A stretch of 28,399 nucleotides of DNA from a virus, in the IMG/VR virus record IMGVR_UViG_3300028800_000270, positions 1-28,399 of that record; one strand, written 5' to 3'. A program made the position numbers and the translations under genes. Each line of letters opens with the position of its first letter. The first letter of the stretch is position 1. Shown one piece after another: positions 20,096 to 25,991 of this stretch. The notes under the pieces are model-generated. The model worked only from the letters and a program-made list of their open reading frames with translations, did not search any database and was not told the DNA's origin.

Positions 20096-20490
20096 AACAG
20101 CGCCCCTTGACGAGGATATTTCGTCAGATTCCCATGATAGTCGATCCACTCGACCTCAAGGCCGGCTTTGATCGAGATTTTGACCATGTGGGCCGTACCG
20201 CTGGATCGACTCAAATCGTGATGGAATGCCAAAACCAACTCCGGCTTACCCTGATCGAGCATCAGTTTATTGCGAATAGGCCCGGCCGCCAGTCGGTAGG
20301 TTTCCCAATCGGCGGGATAAGCTTCGATGCGCCAGCCCAAGCTCCGCCCAATCTCGGCGCTCATCCTATCAGCGCCCCGTTGGTCGCCATGAATGAGTGC
20401 GTGCGGGCCGGGCGCCAGCGCCAGCAAGCGTTCGCTCATCACCTTAAAGTTTCGCCAGCCGCGCCCGCCACACACTAACAGCCGCATCAT
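20092..20490 (-). CDS. SLOG-superfamily (DUF2493/YAcAr-like) protein
   Basis: 132 residues covering the whole domain, a Rossmann-like fold related to DprA and to LOG proteins. Visible motifs are LLVCGGRGW (4-12), ALIHGDQRGAD (31-41), YPADWETYRLAAGPIRNKLM (58-77), ELVLAFHHDL and SRSSGTAHMV (94-103). Members of the wider superfamily bind or process nucleotide-derived ligands. DUF2493 proteins are common in phages and have no proven role. GAGGAG precedes a doubled ATG, and the first overlaps the previous stop. Such a protein could bind a host signal nucleotide, which is speculation. Confidence 0.85.
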   Translation of the reverse strand: MMRLLVCGGRGWRNFKVMSERLLALAPGPHALIHGDQRGADRMSAEIGRSLGWRIEAYPADWETYRLAAGPIRNKLMLDQGKPELVLAFHHDLSRSSGTAHMVKISIKAGLEVEWIDYHGNLTKYPRQGALL

Positions 20491-20846
20491 TCATCTCCTC
20501 GGGTCATCGCCGGGTCAGCTTTGATGATGTTGTATACCTTCCGAGCCATGGCGTCGCGGATAGCCTCGGCGCGGAATGCCCAATTGCCGACATCCGCAAT
20601 CACCGTTGCTTTGCGGAAAGCCTCAATCGGCGTCGCCTCGATCCGGCATACCCGCAAGCCTGACGCCAGATGCGTCAAAGACCACGCATTGGGCTCGATC
20701 AGGAACATGCCGAGAGCGGCATAAGTATATCCCTGCCGCTCTTCCTGAACTCGAACACCATCATCATCGCGTCTCGCCGCAATCGAGAACGACGTCGCTT
20801 CCCAGTAAGCGCCGCCAATCCGAAACCCTCGCACCCGTGTCGGCAT
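20487..20846 (-). CDS. Small conserved-looking protein, unknown
   Basis: 119 residues, MPTRVRGFRIGGAYWEATSF, mixed alpha/beta. Its second half holds ASGLRVCRIEATPIEAFRKA and a terminal helix EAIRDAMARKVYNIIKADP. The ribosome site is weak. The stop overlaps the SLOG gene start (ATGA), so the two are coupled. No domain recognised. Confidence 0.65.
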   Translation of the reverse strand: MPTRVRGFRIGGAYWEATSFSIAARRDDDGVRVQEERQGYTYAALGMFLIEPNAWSLTHLASGLRVCRIEATPIEAFRKATVIADVGNWAFRAEAIRDAMARKVYNIIKADPAMTRGDE

Positions 20847-20881
20847 TCAAAGCTCGCTATCGCTGGTCGGGCCGGGCATGC

Positions 20882-21061
20882 TTACATAAACCTCTCAAAT
20901 CGCGCCAACCGGAGCGAGACCGCAACCAGCGGCAGACTGGTGATAGCCCCTGGGTAGCGTTTGAACTGCTCTTCCCAGTACACCTTCGCGTCAATCGCCT
21001 CCCCCCATGTCATCGTATCCGCGATCCGCCTATAGATACGATGAGCACGATCAAAATCCAT
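20882..21061 (-). CDS. Short helical protein, unknown
   Basis: 59 residues, MDFDRAHRIYRRIADTMTWG, then EAIDAKVYWEEQFKRYP and a hydrophobic last third. The ATG at 21061 is preceded by a GTG codon and a GGCGGG stretch. It reads like a genuine small amphipathic protein and fills the gap between genes, but has no known relatives that I can name. Confidence 0.55.
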   Translation of the reverse strand: MDFDRAHRIYRRIADTMTWGEAIDAKVYWEEQFKRYPGAITSLPLVAVSLRLARFERFM

Positions 21062-21106
21062 CACACTTCAACCCGCCAGCTTGCTCTACACGACATACGC
21101 GCCGGG

Positions 21107-21391
21107 CTACTGCAGCGTCTCGCCCGAAGGCGTCTTCGGCACAGCCGGCTTGTTGGTCTTCGGCGCCGCCATCATTCTGTCAAAGACAGCCTGAATTGCA
21201 TTCATGTCCGCCGGGTTGATCCACAACACGTAACCCGCGTTACTTAGTAACTCGGCGATTTTGTCATAGGCGCCAGAGGCAGCCATGTGCCCCCAATCAG
21301 CTACCTTTGCATCATCAGCCATCACCCACCAATGCCCAGAAGCTACGCCGCAGCATTCATAAATAGCCGATAGCGACGATTTCTTCGTCAC
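21107..21391 (-). CDS. Small phage protein, unknown (GTG start)
   Basis: 94 residues. The GTG at 21391 is preferred over an ATG 15 bases upstream because GGAGGA lies eight bases before it and the GTGA overlaps the previous stop. The protein reads LSAIYECCGVASGHWWVMAD, then a helical middle (YDKIAELLSNAGYVLWINP) and a Lys/Pro-rich end. Function unknown. Confidence 0.65.
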   Translation of the reverse strand: MTKKSSLSAIYECCGVASGHWWVMADDAKVADWGHMAASGAYDKIAELLSNAGYVLWINPADMNAIQAVFDRMMAAPKTNKPAVPKTPSGETLQ

Positions 21392-21609
21392 AGTCTGTTC
21401 CTCCATCCCGGCCCGCGAAGATTGCGATCTTCGATTTTGACATCCGAAGCCCAAGGCGCTAATCGAGTCGCTTCCGCCAGCCTATCAGCGCTCATGATAT
21501 CGAGCGCCCACCCGGCTGTCATGCGTTTGCGGCCGCTCATCGTAAAAGTAATCTCAAAGCGCCAGCCTTTGTCGCCGACCTTGTGGGGCTTGCCGTATGA
21601 ATGCATCAT
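21388..21609 (-). CDS. Small basic protein, unknown
   Basis: 73 residues, MMHSYGKPHKVGDKGWRFEI, with a strand-rich first half and the helix DIMSADRLAEATRLAPWA. It overlaps both neighbours by four bases, which is good evidence that it is translated. No recognised motif. Confidence 0.65.
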   Translation of the reverse strand: MMHSYGKPHKVGDKGWRFEITFTMSGRKRMTAGWALDIMSADRLAEATRLAPWASDVKIEDRNLRGPGWRNRL

Positions 21610-21848
21610 AGCGGCGTAGCCGCTACTTTGCGACCGGCCTCGTTGACCTGATAGTAGGGCCGGAGCCGCCCTTTAACCTTGGTCACGCGCTTATCGACCA
21701 GGCGACGCCGGACCAGGCTGTCAAGGACGCGCTCCATGCTGGCGGCTGTACCCCATACCCAGCCGCACCCGGCGTACCACATCCCGCTGCGTCGATCGAC
21801 ACACAAAGAACGTAGGACAGAACGTTGCATATCACCGAGCGGCTTCAT
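21606..21848 (-). CDS. Winged-helix-like small DNA-binding protein
   Basis: 80 residues: MQRSVLRSLCVDRRSGMWYA, then a helix ASMERVLDSLVRRRLVDKRV and a wing-like turn KGRLRPYYQVNEAGRKVAA. The succession of helices ending in a basic strand turn and xYxVxxAGR is typical of small winged-helix proteins of phages. It may regulate the gene train. Both ends overlap neighbours by four bases. Confidence 0.6.
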   Translation of the reverse strand: MKPLGDMQRSVLRSLCVDRRSGMWYAGCGWVWGTAASMERVLDSLVRRRLVDKRVTKVKGRLRPYYQVNEAGRKVAATPL

Positions 21849-22030
21849 GACGCCCCCGCCGCCTTGGGGCGAGCCTCACCGCAATCAATACACCATACGA
21901 TATGCCCCTGGTTCTCGACGCCACAGTGCGGACAAAGCCAAGGTAAGGGAGCTGGCGGAGCAGCGCCTCGACGCAGCGTAGCCCGCACCGCTAGATCCAA
22001 CAGCCAAGACCGTCTCGCTAGGTCGCTCAT
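21845..22030 (-). CDS. Short zinc-ribbon protein
   Basis: 61 residues from MSDLARRSWLLDLAVRATLR. A CPHCGVENQGHIVWCIDCGE segment gives two CxxC pairs, a classic small zinc ribbon. Both ends overlap neighbours by four bases. It is one of several Cys-rich small proteins in this train. Confidence 0.7.
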   Translation of the reverse strand: MSDLARRSWLLDLAVRATLRRGAAPPAPLPWLCPHCGVENQGHIVWCIDCGEARPKAAGAS

Positions 22031-22599
22031 CGATCCACTTTCGTCAAAGGGCAGCAGCGCCCGGTCTTGTAAGGCTCGCCGTCGGCCAGCTGCGGGCACT
22101 TGATCCAGGCACAATCGCCATCGCGCTGCCCATGGCACGCCTCGGTAAGCCGCCGCTCAGCCTCGATCTCGATCAACGCTTGGCAATCCCAGCACCGCGT
22201 CTTGCCCAACAGCTGATCAAAGTAGGCCGATCGATGCTCGACCCTCAATGGATCATGCTGCGGATGTGGTGACTGCATGCAATTCCGAATGAGTCGGACG
22301 TGGCGAGTGCTAATGCTGGCCGCGTGGCGACCAACCAGCGGGATGGCCCTTTCCTGGCCTTCCGGGGGCGGCTGGATAGGCTCGGCCGGCTCGCCGCTAT
22401 GATCGGGCCGGTCCGCCTGCCCACCCCTCTTGAGGCGTCGGACGACGTCGAGAGGCCAAGGCGGCCCGTGCCCGCGAGCCTCCTTGTTGATGGAGATGAT
22501 CGCGGCGTCTAGCGCTTCGTTCCAGATGTAGTCGTAAAACTCATTGGCCGCGCGGCGGATCGCAGCATCGATCTGAGCAACCCTCTCGACGTCGGTCAT
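22027..22599 (-). CDS. Cys-rich protein with helical N terminus, unknown
   Basis: 190 residues. The first 45 (MTDVERVAQIDAAIRRAANE...) are helical, followed by a Pro/Gly-rich stretch. The C-terminal 70 hold RCWDCQALIEIEAE, EACHG, DCAWIKCPQL and GRCCPL, so a zinc site or two are likely. The ATG overlaps the stop of a 19-codon reading frame upstream. Unknown function. Confidence 0.65.
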   Translation of the reverse strand: MTDVERVAQIDAAIRRAANEFYDYIWNEALDAAIISINKEARGHGPPWPLDVVRRLKRGGQADRPDHSGEPAEPIQPPPEGQERAIPLVGRHAASISTRHVRLIRNCMQSPHPQHDPLRVEHRSAYFDQLLGKTRCWDCQALIEIEAERRLTEACHGQRDGDCAWIKCPQLADGEPYKTGRCCPLTKVDR

Positions 22600-22655
22600 G
22601 GCATGAGGCTCTTAAACAAGAGACCGCCAAGGTGCCCTGGAACCAGAATTCGCAT
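22596..22655 (-). CDS. 19-residue peptide bridging two genes
   Basis: A frame MRILVPGHLGGLLFKSLMP fills the gap between its neighbours exactly: it starts seven bases after one stop and ends in a four-base overlap with the next start. GAGAGG lies upstream. It could be a coupling leader for the following gene. Too short to judge by content. Confidence 0.35.
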   Translation of the reverse strand: MRILVPGHLGGLLFKSLMP

Positions 22656-22661
22656 CACCGC

Positions 22662-22913
22662 TCATCCTCTCCGGTGTTGTGGTACCGGCTGGCCATTGAA
22701 GAAGGCTTGCCGCCGCAGCATCGCATCGTAAGCTTGGGCGTCCCGCATCTCTTGCAGCAGCCCGGGGTTGGCCTGGAAAAACTCCCGCCACAAAGCTCGC
22801 TGCTTTGCTTTGAATTCGGCAAGCGCAGCCTCGTTACGCACCCGGCAATACCCCCAAGCGGCGCACGCCATCGGCGATCGGCAAGAGGCTCGCAGGCACG
22901 TCTCGATAGTCAC
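22662..22913 (-). CDS. Small Cys-motif helical protein, unknown (GTG start)
   Basis: 83 residues. The GTG at 22913 has AGAGGAAAAG upstream. The N terminus has four spaced cysteines, CLRASCRSPMACAAWGYCR, followed by a long helix NEAALAEFKAKQRALWREFF and an EMRDAQAYDAMLRRQA helix. Similar short proteins with such a Cys cluster are frequent in phages of alphaproteobacteria; role unknown. Confidence 0.6.
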   Translation of the reverse strand: MTIETCLRASCRSPMACAAWGYCRVRNEAALAEFKAKQRALWREFFQANPGLLQEMRDAQAYDAMLRRQAFFNGQPVPQHRRG

Positions 22914-22932
22914 GGCTTGCTTTTCCTCTTCT

Positions 22933-23229
22933 TCACAGCGAGTCACCTTGTTGTGCCGCCTCGACCGTAAGGCGCCAATTCGTTCCGGCGCCGATCGTGC
23001 ATGCCATGCGGCCCGATGAGACAATCCCCACCATCGTATAGGTGCCGGTCTTCGGTGAAACGAAGATAATGATGGGCATCTCGTCCGAGATCGCGTAGAC
23101 CTCAGGCACTTCGCCATACTTGGCTTTGACCTGATCGGTGAAATCCTTGAGGGGCAGACATTCGCTGCGCGCCGGGATCGGCGCCAAGAGGAAGGTCGCC
23201 AGACACCACTTGAGCACGCGCCAATTCAT
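22933..23229 (-). CDS. Small exported protein, unknown
   Basis: 98 residues with a signal peptide (MNWRVLKWCLATFLLAPIPA, cleavage near ARS-EC). The mature part is mixed alpha/beta with two Cys: CLPLKDFTDQVKAKYGEVPE, then an IIIFVSPKTGTYTMVGI strand pair and ACTIGAGTNW. This pattern recurs in small periplasmic proteins of phages and plasmids. It is one of three small exported products in this half of the window. Confidence 0.7.
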   Translation of the reverse strand: MNWRVLKWCLATFLLAPIPARSECLPLKDFTDQVKAKYGEVPEVYAISDEMPIIIFVSPKTGTYTMVGIVSSGRMACTIGAGTNWRLTVEAAQQGDSL

Positions 23230-23251
23230 TTTTCGTAAACCCCCTGAAATA

Positions 23252-23282
23252 CCTCGGGCCGAATTGTACGTCCGGCCCGAGG
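23252..23282 (-). terminator. Hairpin between two small genes
   Basis: A perfect 10-bp inverted repeat, CCTCGGGCCG and CGGCCCGAGG, with an 11-base loop. On the minus strand it is followed by TATTTC, a weak T-tract. It lies between the genes ending at 23300 and starting at 23229. Confidence 0.45.
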
Positions 23283-23299
23283 TCGATGGCGGATAACGG

Positions 23300-23572
23300 C
23301 TACGGGCCGGCGACGATGCTCAGAGTATTCGCCTTGAAGCCTGCGGCAAACGTAGCCGCCCGCTTCCTGTCGATCTGCGAGCCCGGCGTAGCCACTTCGT
23401 CGAGAATGGCGACGAGCGCGGCCTGGTCGGTGGGGGGCGAGAGCTTGATCTGAGCCGGCGTGGCCTTGAACGCCGCCGAGGCCTTTTGCGCGTGGCCTCG
23501 ATCGTAGTTACCCTTGGCGGCGACTTCCGCCAGAATGGCAACAATGTTGGCCTGATAGTCGGCGGGGGTCAT
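23300..23572 (-). CDS. Small protein with an internal duplication, unknown
   Basis: 90 residues, MTPADYQANIVAILAEVAAK, with AAAGGAG before the start. It consists of two related halves: ANIVAILAEVAAKGNYDRGH with AAFKA, and AALVAILDEVATPGSQIDRK with AGFKANTLSIV. Each half looks like two helices. No family recognised. Confidence 0.7.
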   Translation of the reverse strand: MTPADYQANIVAILAEVAAKGNYDRGHAQKASAAFKATPAQIKLSPPTDQAALVAILDEVATPGSQIDRKRAATFAAGFKANTLSIVAGP

Positions 23573-23614
23573 GGCAAACTGCTCCTTTTAGGTTGGTGCC
23601 TCGATAGCACCCAA

Positions 23615-23640
23615 GAGCGCCGTCTTTTACAACGGCGCTC
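23615..23640 (-). terminator. Hairpin between two small genes
   Basis: A perfect 9-bp stem, GAGCGCCGT and ACGGCGCTC, with an eight-base loop, lies in the 84-base gap between genes. Only TT follows on the minus strand, so termination would be weak. A small 5-bp stem (GGTGC/GCACC) is next to it. Confidence 0.4.
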
Positions 23641-23656
23641 CAGGCTGCTACCGCAG

Positions 23657-24004
23657 CTAGGCGACCGCCTGCGAAGCATCGATGGTGACGCCGTCGGCGA
23701 CGATATCCTCGCCGGTGTCCCAGTCGATCTGTTCGGTCGATCCGCTCACCTCGACATCGTTCTGGCCGCGATCGCCATCGGCGGCGACCGTGAAGACCGA
23801 CGAGCCGCCGGTGGTGTTCGCGCTGCAGTCGTAGCTCGCCTGAGTGGTGCCGGCATCGGGATCATCGACCTGCGAACCGGTGACCAGCTTGTCATTCGGA
23901 TTGCTGCTGGAATGCTTGGCGGAGCCCGCCTCGAACTTGCCCGGGCCGCCTCTGAAAGTGAACTGCGCCCGCACGGTGACGGGCGTCTGCGGATGAAGCT
24001 TCAT
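23657..24004 (-). CDS. Small Ser/Thr/Asp-rich beta-type protein
   Basis: 115 residues, MKLHPQTPVTVRAQFTFRGG, with AAGGAG before the start. The composition (many Asp, Gly, Ser, Thr; one Cys; YDCSANTTGGSSVFTVAAD) suggests a beta-sandwich, as in small capsid-decoration or Ig-like proteins. Position far from the head genes does not help. Tentative. Confidence 0.65.
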   Translation of the reverse strand: MKLHPQTPVTVRAQFTFRGGPGKFEAGSAKHSSSNPNDKLVTGSQVDDPDAGTTQASYDCSANTTGGSSVFTVAADGDRGQNDVEVSGSTEQIDWDTGEDIVADGVTIDASQAVA

Positions 24005-24010
24005 TGCGTG

Positions 24011-24139
24011 CTACTCCTTCTCGTTGTTGCGTGCTGTAATAGTTACGCCATCCGCCACAATCTGGAAATCGCGACACCAGCGTGGGCGAATACCTAACCG
24101 AGCCAAGGCCCGGCATAGAAACATACGAAGCCAGCGCAT
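24011..24139 (-). CDS. Short basic peptide, unknown
   Basis: 42 residues, MRWLRMFLCRALARLGIRPR, then WCRDFQIVADGVTITARNN. A basic amphipathic helix is followed by a short strand pair. An AGAGG lies 12 bases before the ATG. The frame fits neatly between its neighbours. Moderate confidence from spacing alone. Confidence 0.45.
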   Translation of the reverse strand: MRWLRMFLCRALARLGIRPRWCRDFQIVADGVTITARNNEKE

Positions 24140-24147
24140 GAGGTCTT

Positions 24148-24330
24148 TTACCTCTCGGGTTTGAGTCTCGTCTGCGCCAGCCGGTCCAGCTTGACCAAGT
24201 CCTTGCCGCAGGCGACGATGTCATCCTCAGGCACGCCAAGGAACCGTAACGCCATCCGCGCATGGTCCACCAACATGCTATCCGTCTCGGGCTGCGGCGG
24301 TAACGGCAAGCGGATGGGGCGGTTCGTCAT
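24148..24330 (-). CDS. Short helical protein, unknown
   Basis: 60 residues, MTNRPIRLPLPPQPETDSML, then VDHARMALRFLGVPEDDIVA and a Lys/Arg-rich helix. The ATG overlaps the stop of the previous gene (ATGA), which supports translation. Function unknown. Confidence 0.6.
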   Translation of the reverse strand: MTNRPIRLPLPPQPETDSMLVDHARMALRFLGVPEDDIVACGKDLVKLDRLAQTRLKPER

Positions 24331-24692
24331 TCTTTCACCAGCCGCTCGATCAAGGTACCCAAGGGTTCATTGGCGCCAGCCGGCACGCAAGATTCACAGG
24401 GTACCGACTTGTGCCTGAATTGGTTCCGGCGGCAACCCCGGCCGGCGAGGCGGCAAGCGAACATCGATGTCGCGCGCCTCTTGGTCTGGCTGATGATCTG
24501 GAGCTTGTCGAAGGGCGTTCCCTCGGGGGTCGAGACCTCGACCGTATTCTGGTTGACCCGCCGCCGCTTGAGGCGGGCCGGCTTCGGCTCTTCGACCAGC
24601 GTAGGCCGTTCGTAAGCAACATCCACCATAACGGCAGCCTCCCGGAGTAGCGCCAAATCCCTCATAGCAGCTGGTCCGAAAATCGGACGCAT
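24327..24692 (-). CDS. Basic protein with a Cys cluster, unknown
   Basis: 121 residues from the ATG at 24692, chosen because AAGGG lies six bases upstream; an ATG two codons earlier is possible. The middle is strongly basic (KPARLKRRRVNQNTVEV). It is followed by a segment FACRLAGRGCRRNQF and VPCESC with four cysteines, probably a zinc site. It is the first gene after the structured gene-free stretch near 25 kb. Confidence 0.6.
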   Translation of the reverse strand: MRPIFGPAAMRDLALLREAAVMVDVAYERPTLVEEPKPARLKRRRVNQNTVEVSTPEGTPFDKLQIISQTKRRATSMFACRLAGRGCRRNQFRHKSVPCESCVPAGANEPLGTLIERLVKE

Positions 24693-24793
24693 GCTCATCC
24701 CTTCTCAAACGTTGAGGTCAGGACCTCGGAGTATTCGCACTTCGACCCAATCAACCCCCCGAGGCCCTGACTATCATCCGCGATGCGCGGGCG

Positions 24794-24808
24794 CTAGAGC
24801 TTCGTCAT
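24794..24808 (-). other. Four-codon reading frame with a full ribosome site
   Basis: AGGAGG lies six bases before ATG-ACG-AAG-CTC-TAG, so ribosomes should load here and stop at once. It sits in the leader between the terminator at 24882 and the gene starting at 24692. It could be a regulatory minimal frame or the remnant of a gene. Confidence 0.35.
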
Positions 24809-24881
24809 AAGGGGCCTCCTGGGTTAAGTGGGCGGACCGGACGCTTTTCCCGCGACTCGGCTCGACACTTTAAGCATACGG

Positions 24882-24909
24882 AAAAGGGCGAGGCCCCACG
24901 CCTCGCCCT
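24882..24909 (-). terminator. Intrinsic terminator
   Basis: On the minus strand a perfect 9-bp GC-rich stem (AGGGCGAGG and CCTCGCCCT) with a seven-base loop is followed at once by TTTTCC. This is the best intrinsic terminator in the window. It would end transcripts coming from the right, or act as an attenuator for the genes on the left. Confidence 0.7.
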
Positions 24910-25022
24910 ATCCCAAGCGCCTGTCGTAACCCGGCTCGCTCCGGGTGCTGCCCCGCCCTCGCGAGGGCGGTACGGTCGCGAGATTTACCGTATCGTTAAG
25001 GACCGCGCTTACCTTGACGCGG
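24882..25022 (-). ncRNA. Candidate structured small RNA or leader
   Basis: About 140 bases, with no usable reading frame, hold five stem-loops in order on the minus strand: CCGCG/CGCGG (25022-25003), TACGGT/ACCGTA (24992-24971), an 18-base palindrome CCGCCCTCGCGAGGGCGG (24970-24953), ACCCGG/CCGGGT (24946-24929) and the terminator stem with TTTT. A TTGACA box within an AT-rich stretch lies just upstream. Promoter, structure and terminator together suggest a small regulatory RNA, or a terminated leader of the downstream genes. No known family recognised. Confidence 0.5.
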
Positions 25023-25051
25023 CACTTAATGCTTACGAGAGCAAATGTCAA
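25023..25051 (-). promoter_or_regulatory. Promoter-like site upstream of the structured stretch
   Basis: On the minus strand TTGACA (25051-25046) is a perfect -35 box. Seventeen bases on lies TAAGTG (or TTAAGT at 16), a poor -10. The AT-rich run AAAATTTTCAT directly upstream resembles an UP element and stands out in this GC-rich DNA. The weak -10 may mean an activator is needed. Confidence 0.45.
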
Positions 25052-25104
25052 ATGAAAATTTTATAAACGCCTTAATCTGACAAGTTGCGGCCCCGGCCGA
25101 TCGA

Positions 25105-25299
25105 TCACTTCTGCCACCATGGCGTTGGGCTCGCAGGGCCGGGGCATGACTGAGGCCCCGGGCATACCAAATGCACAAAACAGCCGTCTAGCACGCCAAT
25201 GGTATCCGGCTCGCTCATCGTGCGAATAGGCTCTCCGCATCGAGCACAAATCGGCAATTCGTCATCGGGATCCCAATTGGGGTCATACATGTCTCCCAT
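25105..25299 (-). CDS. Short zinc-knuckle-like acidic protein
   Basis: 64 residues, MGDMYDPNWDPDDELPICAR, with CARCGEPI, then GCFVHLVC and a late Cys, so one zinc site is possible. AGAGGG lies eight bases upstream. The start is part of a 46-base repeat shared with the next gene junction. It is the last gene before the structured gene-free stretch. Unknown function. Confidence 0.6.
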   Translation of the reverse strand: MGDMYDPNWDPDDELPICARCGEPIRTMSEPDTIGVLDGCFVHLVCPGPQSCPGPASPTPWWQK

Positions 25300-25342
25300 C
25301 GCTCAGCCCTCTTGCCCAGCGGGCGCCGGGGCACGGGAGCGG
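25297..25342. repeat. Direct repeat at a gene junction, copy 1
   Basis: 46 bases that match the copy at 25660-25705 at 43 positions. It spans the end of one gene (coding for SRAPAPAGQEG), the stop, a three-base gap and the start of the next. Both copies occupy the same kind of junction. Confidence 0.85.
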
Positions 25343-25662
25343 GCCTCAAGTAAGCGCCGAGCGACGCGCTCCTTCGCCTCGTCTTCCGGGTCGACATCCT
25401 CTGACGCCGCATCAGCAATACCGGCGTGATCCAGCAGGCCTTGGAGCGCATCAGCGAGTGCGCGTGCATCGTCCAGCGCCTCGACGAGCGCGGCCCGATC
25501 ATCCGCCGCCGCTCTCGCGGCCTCGGCCTCGCGGGCGGCGATGGCGGAGCGGGTAACGATTAGGGCAGCTTTGAGCGCCGTCCATTGCGTGACATTTATC
25601 GTTCCGGTATTGCCGATTTCACTAACGATCGCGTCAACGGCCTCGATCGGATCATCATCCAT
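25303..25662 (-). CDS. Helical Ala/Asp-rich protein, paralogue of the next upstream gene
   Basis: 119 residues, MDDDPIEAVDAIVSEIGNTG. The helix TALKAALIVTRSAIAAREAE leads into a long Ala/Asp/Glu-rich coiled-coil-like region and ends SRAPAPAGQEG. The upstream neighbour has the same helix pattern and ending (SRAPAPAGKEG), so the pair is a tandem duplication. It starts three bases after that gene's stop. Function unknown. Confidence 0.65.
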   Translation of the reverse strand: MDDDPIEAVDAIVSEIGNTGTINVTQWTALKAALIVTRSAIAAREAEAARAAADDRAALVEALDDARALADALQGLLDHAGIADAASEDVDPEDEAKERVARRLLEARSRAPAPAGQEG

Positions 25663-25705
25663 CGCTCAGCCCTCCTTCCCAGCGGGCGCCGGGGCGCGGG
25701 AGCGG
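25660..25705. repeat. Direct repeat at a gene junction, copy 2
   Basis: The second copy of the 46-base repeat (partner 25297-25342), again covering a gene end coding for SRAPAPAGKEG, a stop and the next start. Confidence 0.85.
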
Positions 25706-25989
25706 CAGATGCCCGCTGCTTCGTCAGCCCATCGCGCGCGCTGCTCGTTGCCGGCGAAATCTCGCAGACCCCGAGCTAGATCCTCAAAGCCAACGGCAAG
25801 GTACTCACGCTCGGCTAGCGCGGCCTTCTCCGCCGCCTCCCTCGCGACCTTGGCTTCGCGGGCGGCGATGGCAGCGAGGAGGGCGGCGATGGCAGCGAGG
25901 AGGGCGGTGCGTCTTGTCCAACAACACCCCGATCTCTTCCAACATGCGCGCATCAGCCGATCGATCGCCCGCTCCACCGTAGACCACAT
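25666..25989 (-). CDS. Helical Ala-rich protein, N-terminal part possibly frameshifted
   Basis: 107 residues. The C-terminal two thirds (TALLAAIAALLAAIAAREAK to SRAPAPAGKEG) parallel the next gene. Residues 16-28 (CWKRSGCCWTRR) are Cys/Trp/Arg-rich and look out of frame. The other frame over the same bases gives a more natural MLEEIGVLLDKT, so a frameshift or sequence error near 25915-25950 is likely. A 21-base tandem duplication encodes the doubled LLAAIAA. Unknown function. Confidence 0.5.
   Translation of the reverse strand: MWSTVERAIDRLMRACWKRSGCCWTRRTALLAAIAALLAAIAAREAKVAREAAEKAALAEREYLAVGFEDLARGLRDFAGNEQRARWADEAAGICRSRAPAPAGKEG
25861..25902. repeat. 21-base tandem repeat, two copies
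   Basis: Two identical adjacent 21-base units beginning GGCGGCGATGGCAGCGAG, then a partial third. The unit length keeps frame and adds seven residues to a helix, probably a replication-slippage product. Confidence 0.9.
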
Positions 25990-25991
25990 GA

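Noticed and set aside
23892-24263. 123-codon minus-strand frame across two small genes
   Set aside because: It overlaps the gene at 23657-24004 in a different frame, and the smaller frames with ribosome sites explain the DNA better.
24699-25080. Replication origin or phage attachment site in the palindrome-rich gap
   Set aside because: There are no iterons, no AT-rich unwinding region next to repeats and no integrase; the promoter-stems-terminator order fits an RNA better.
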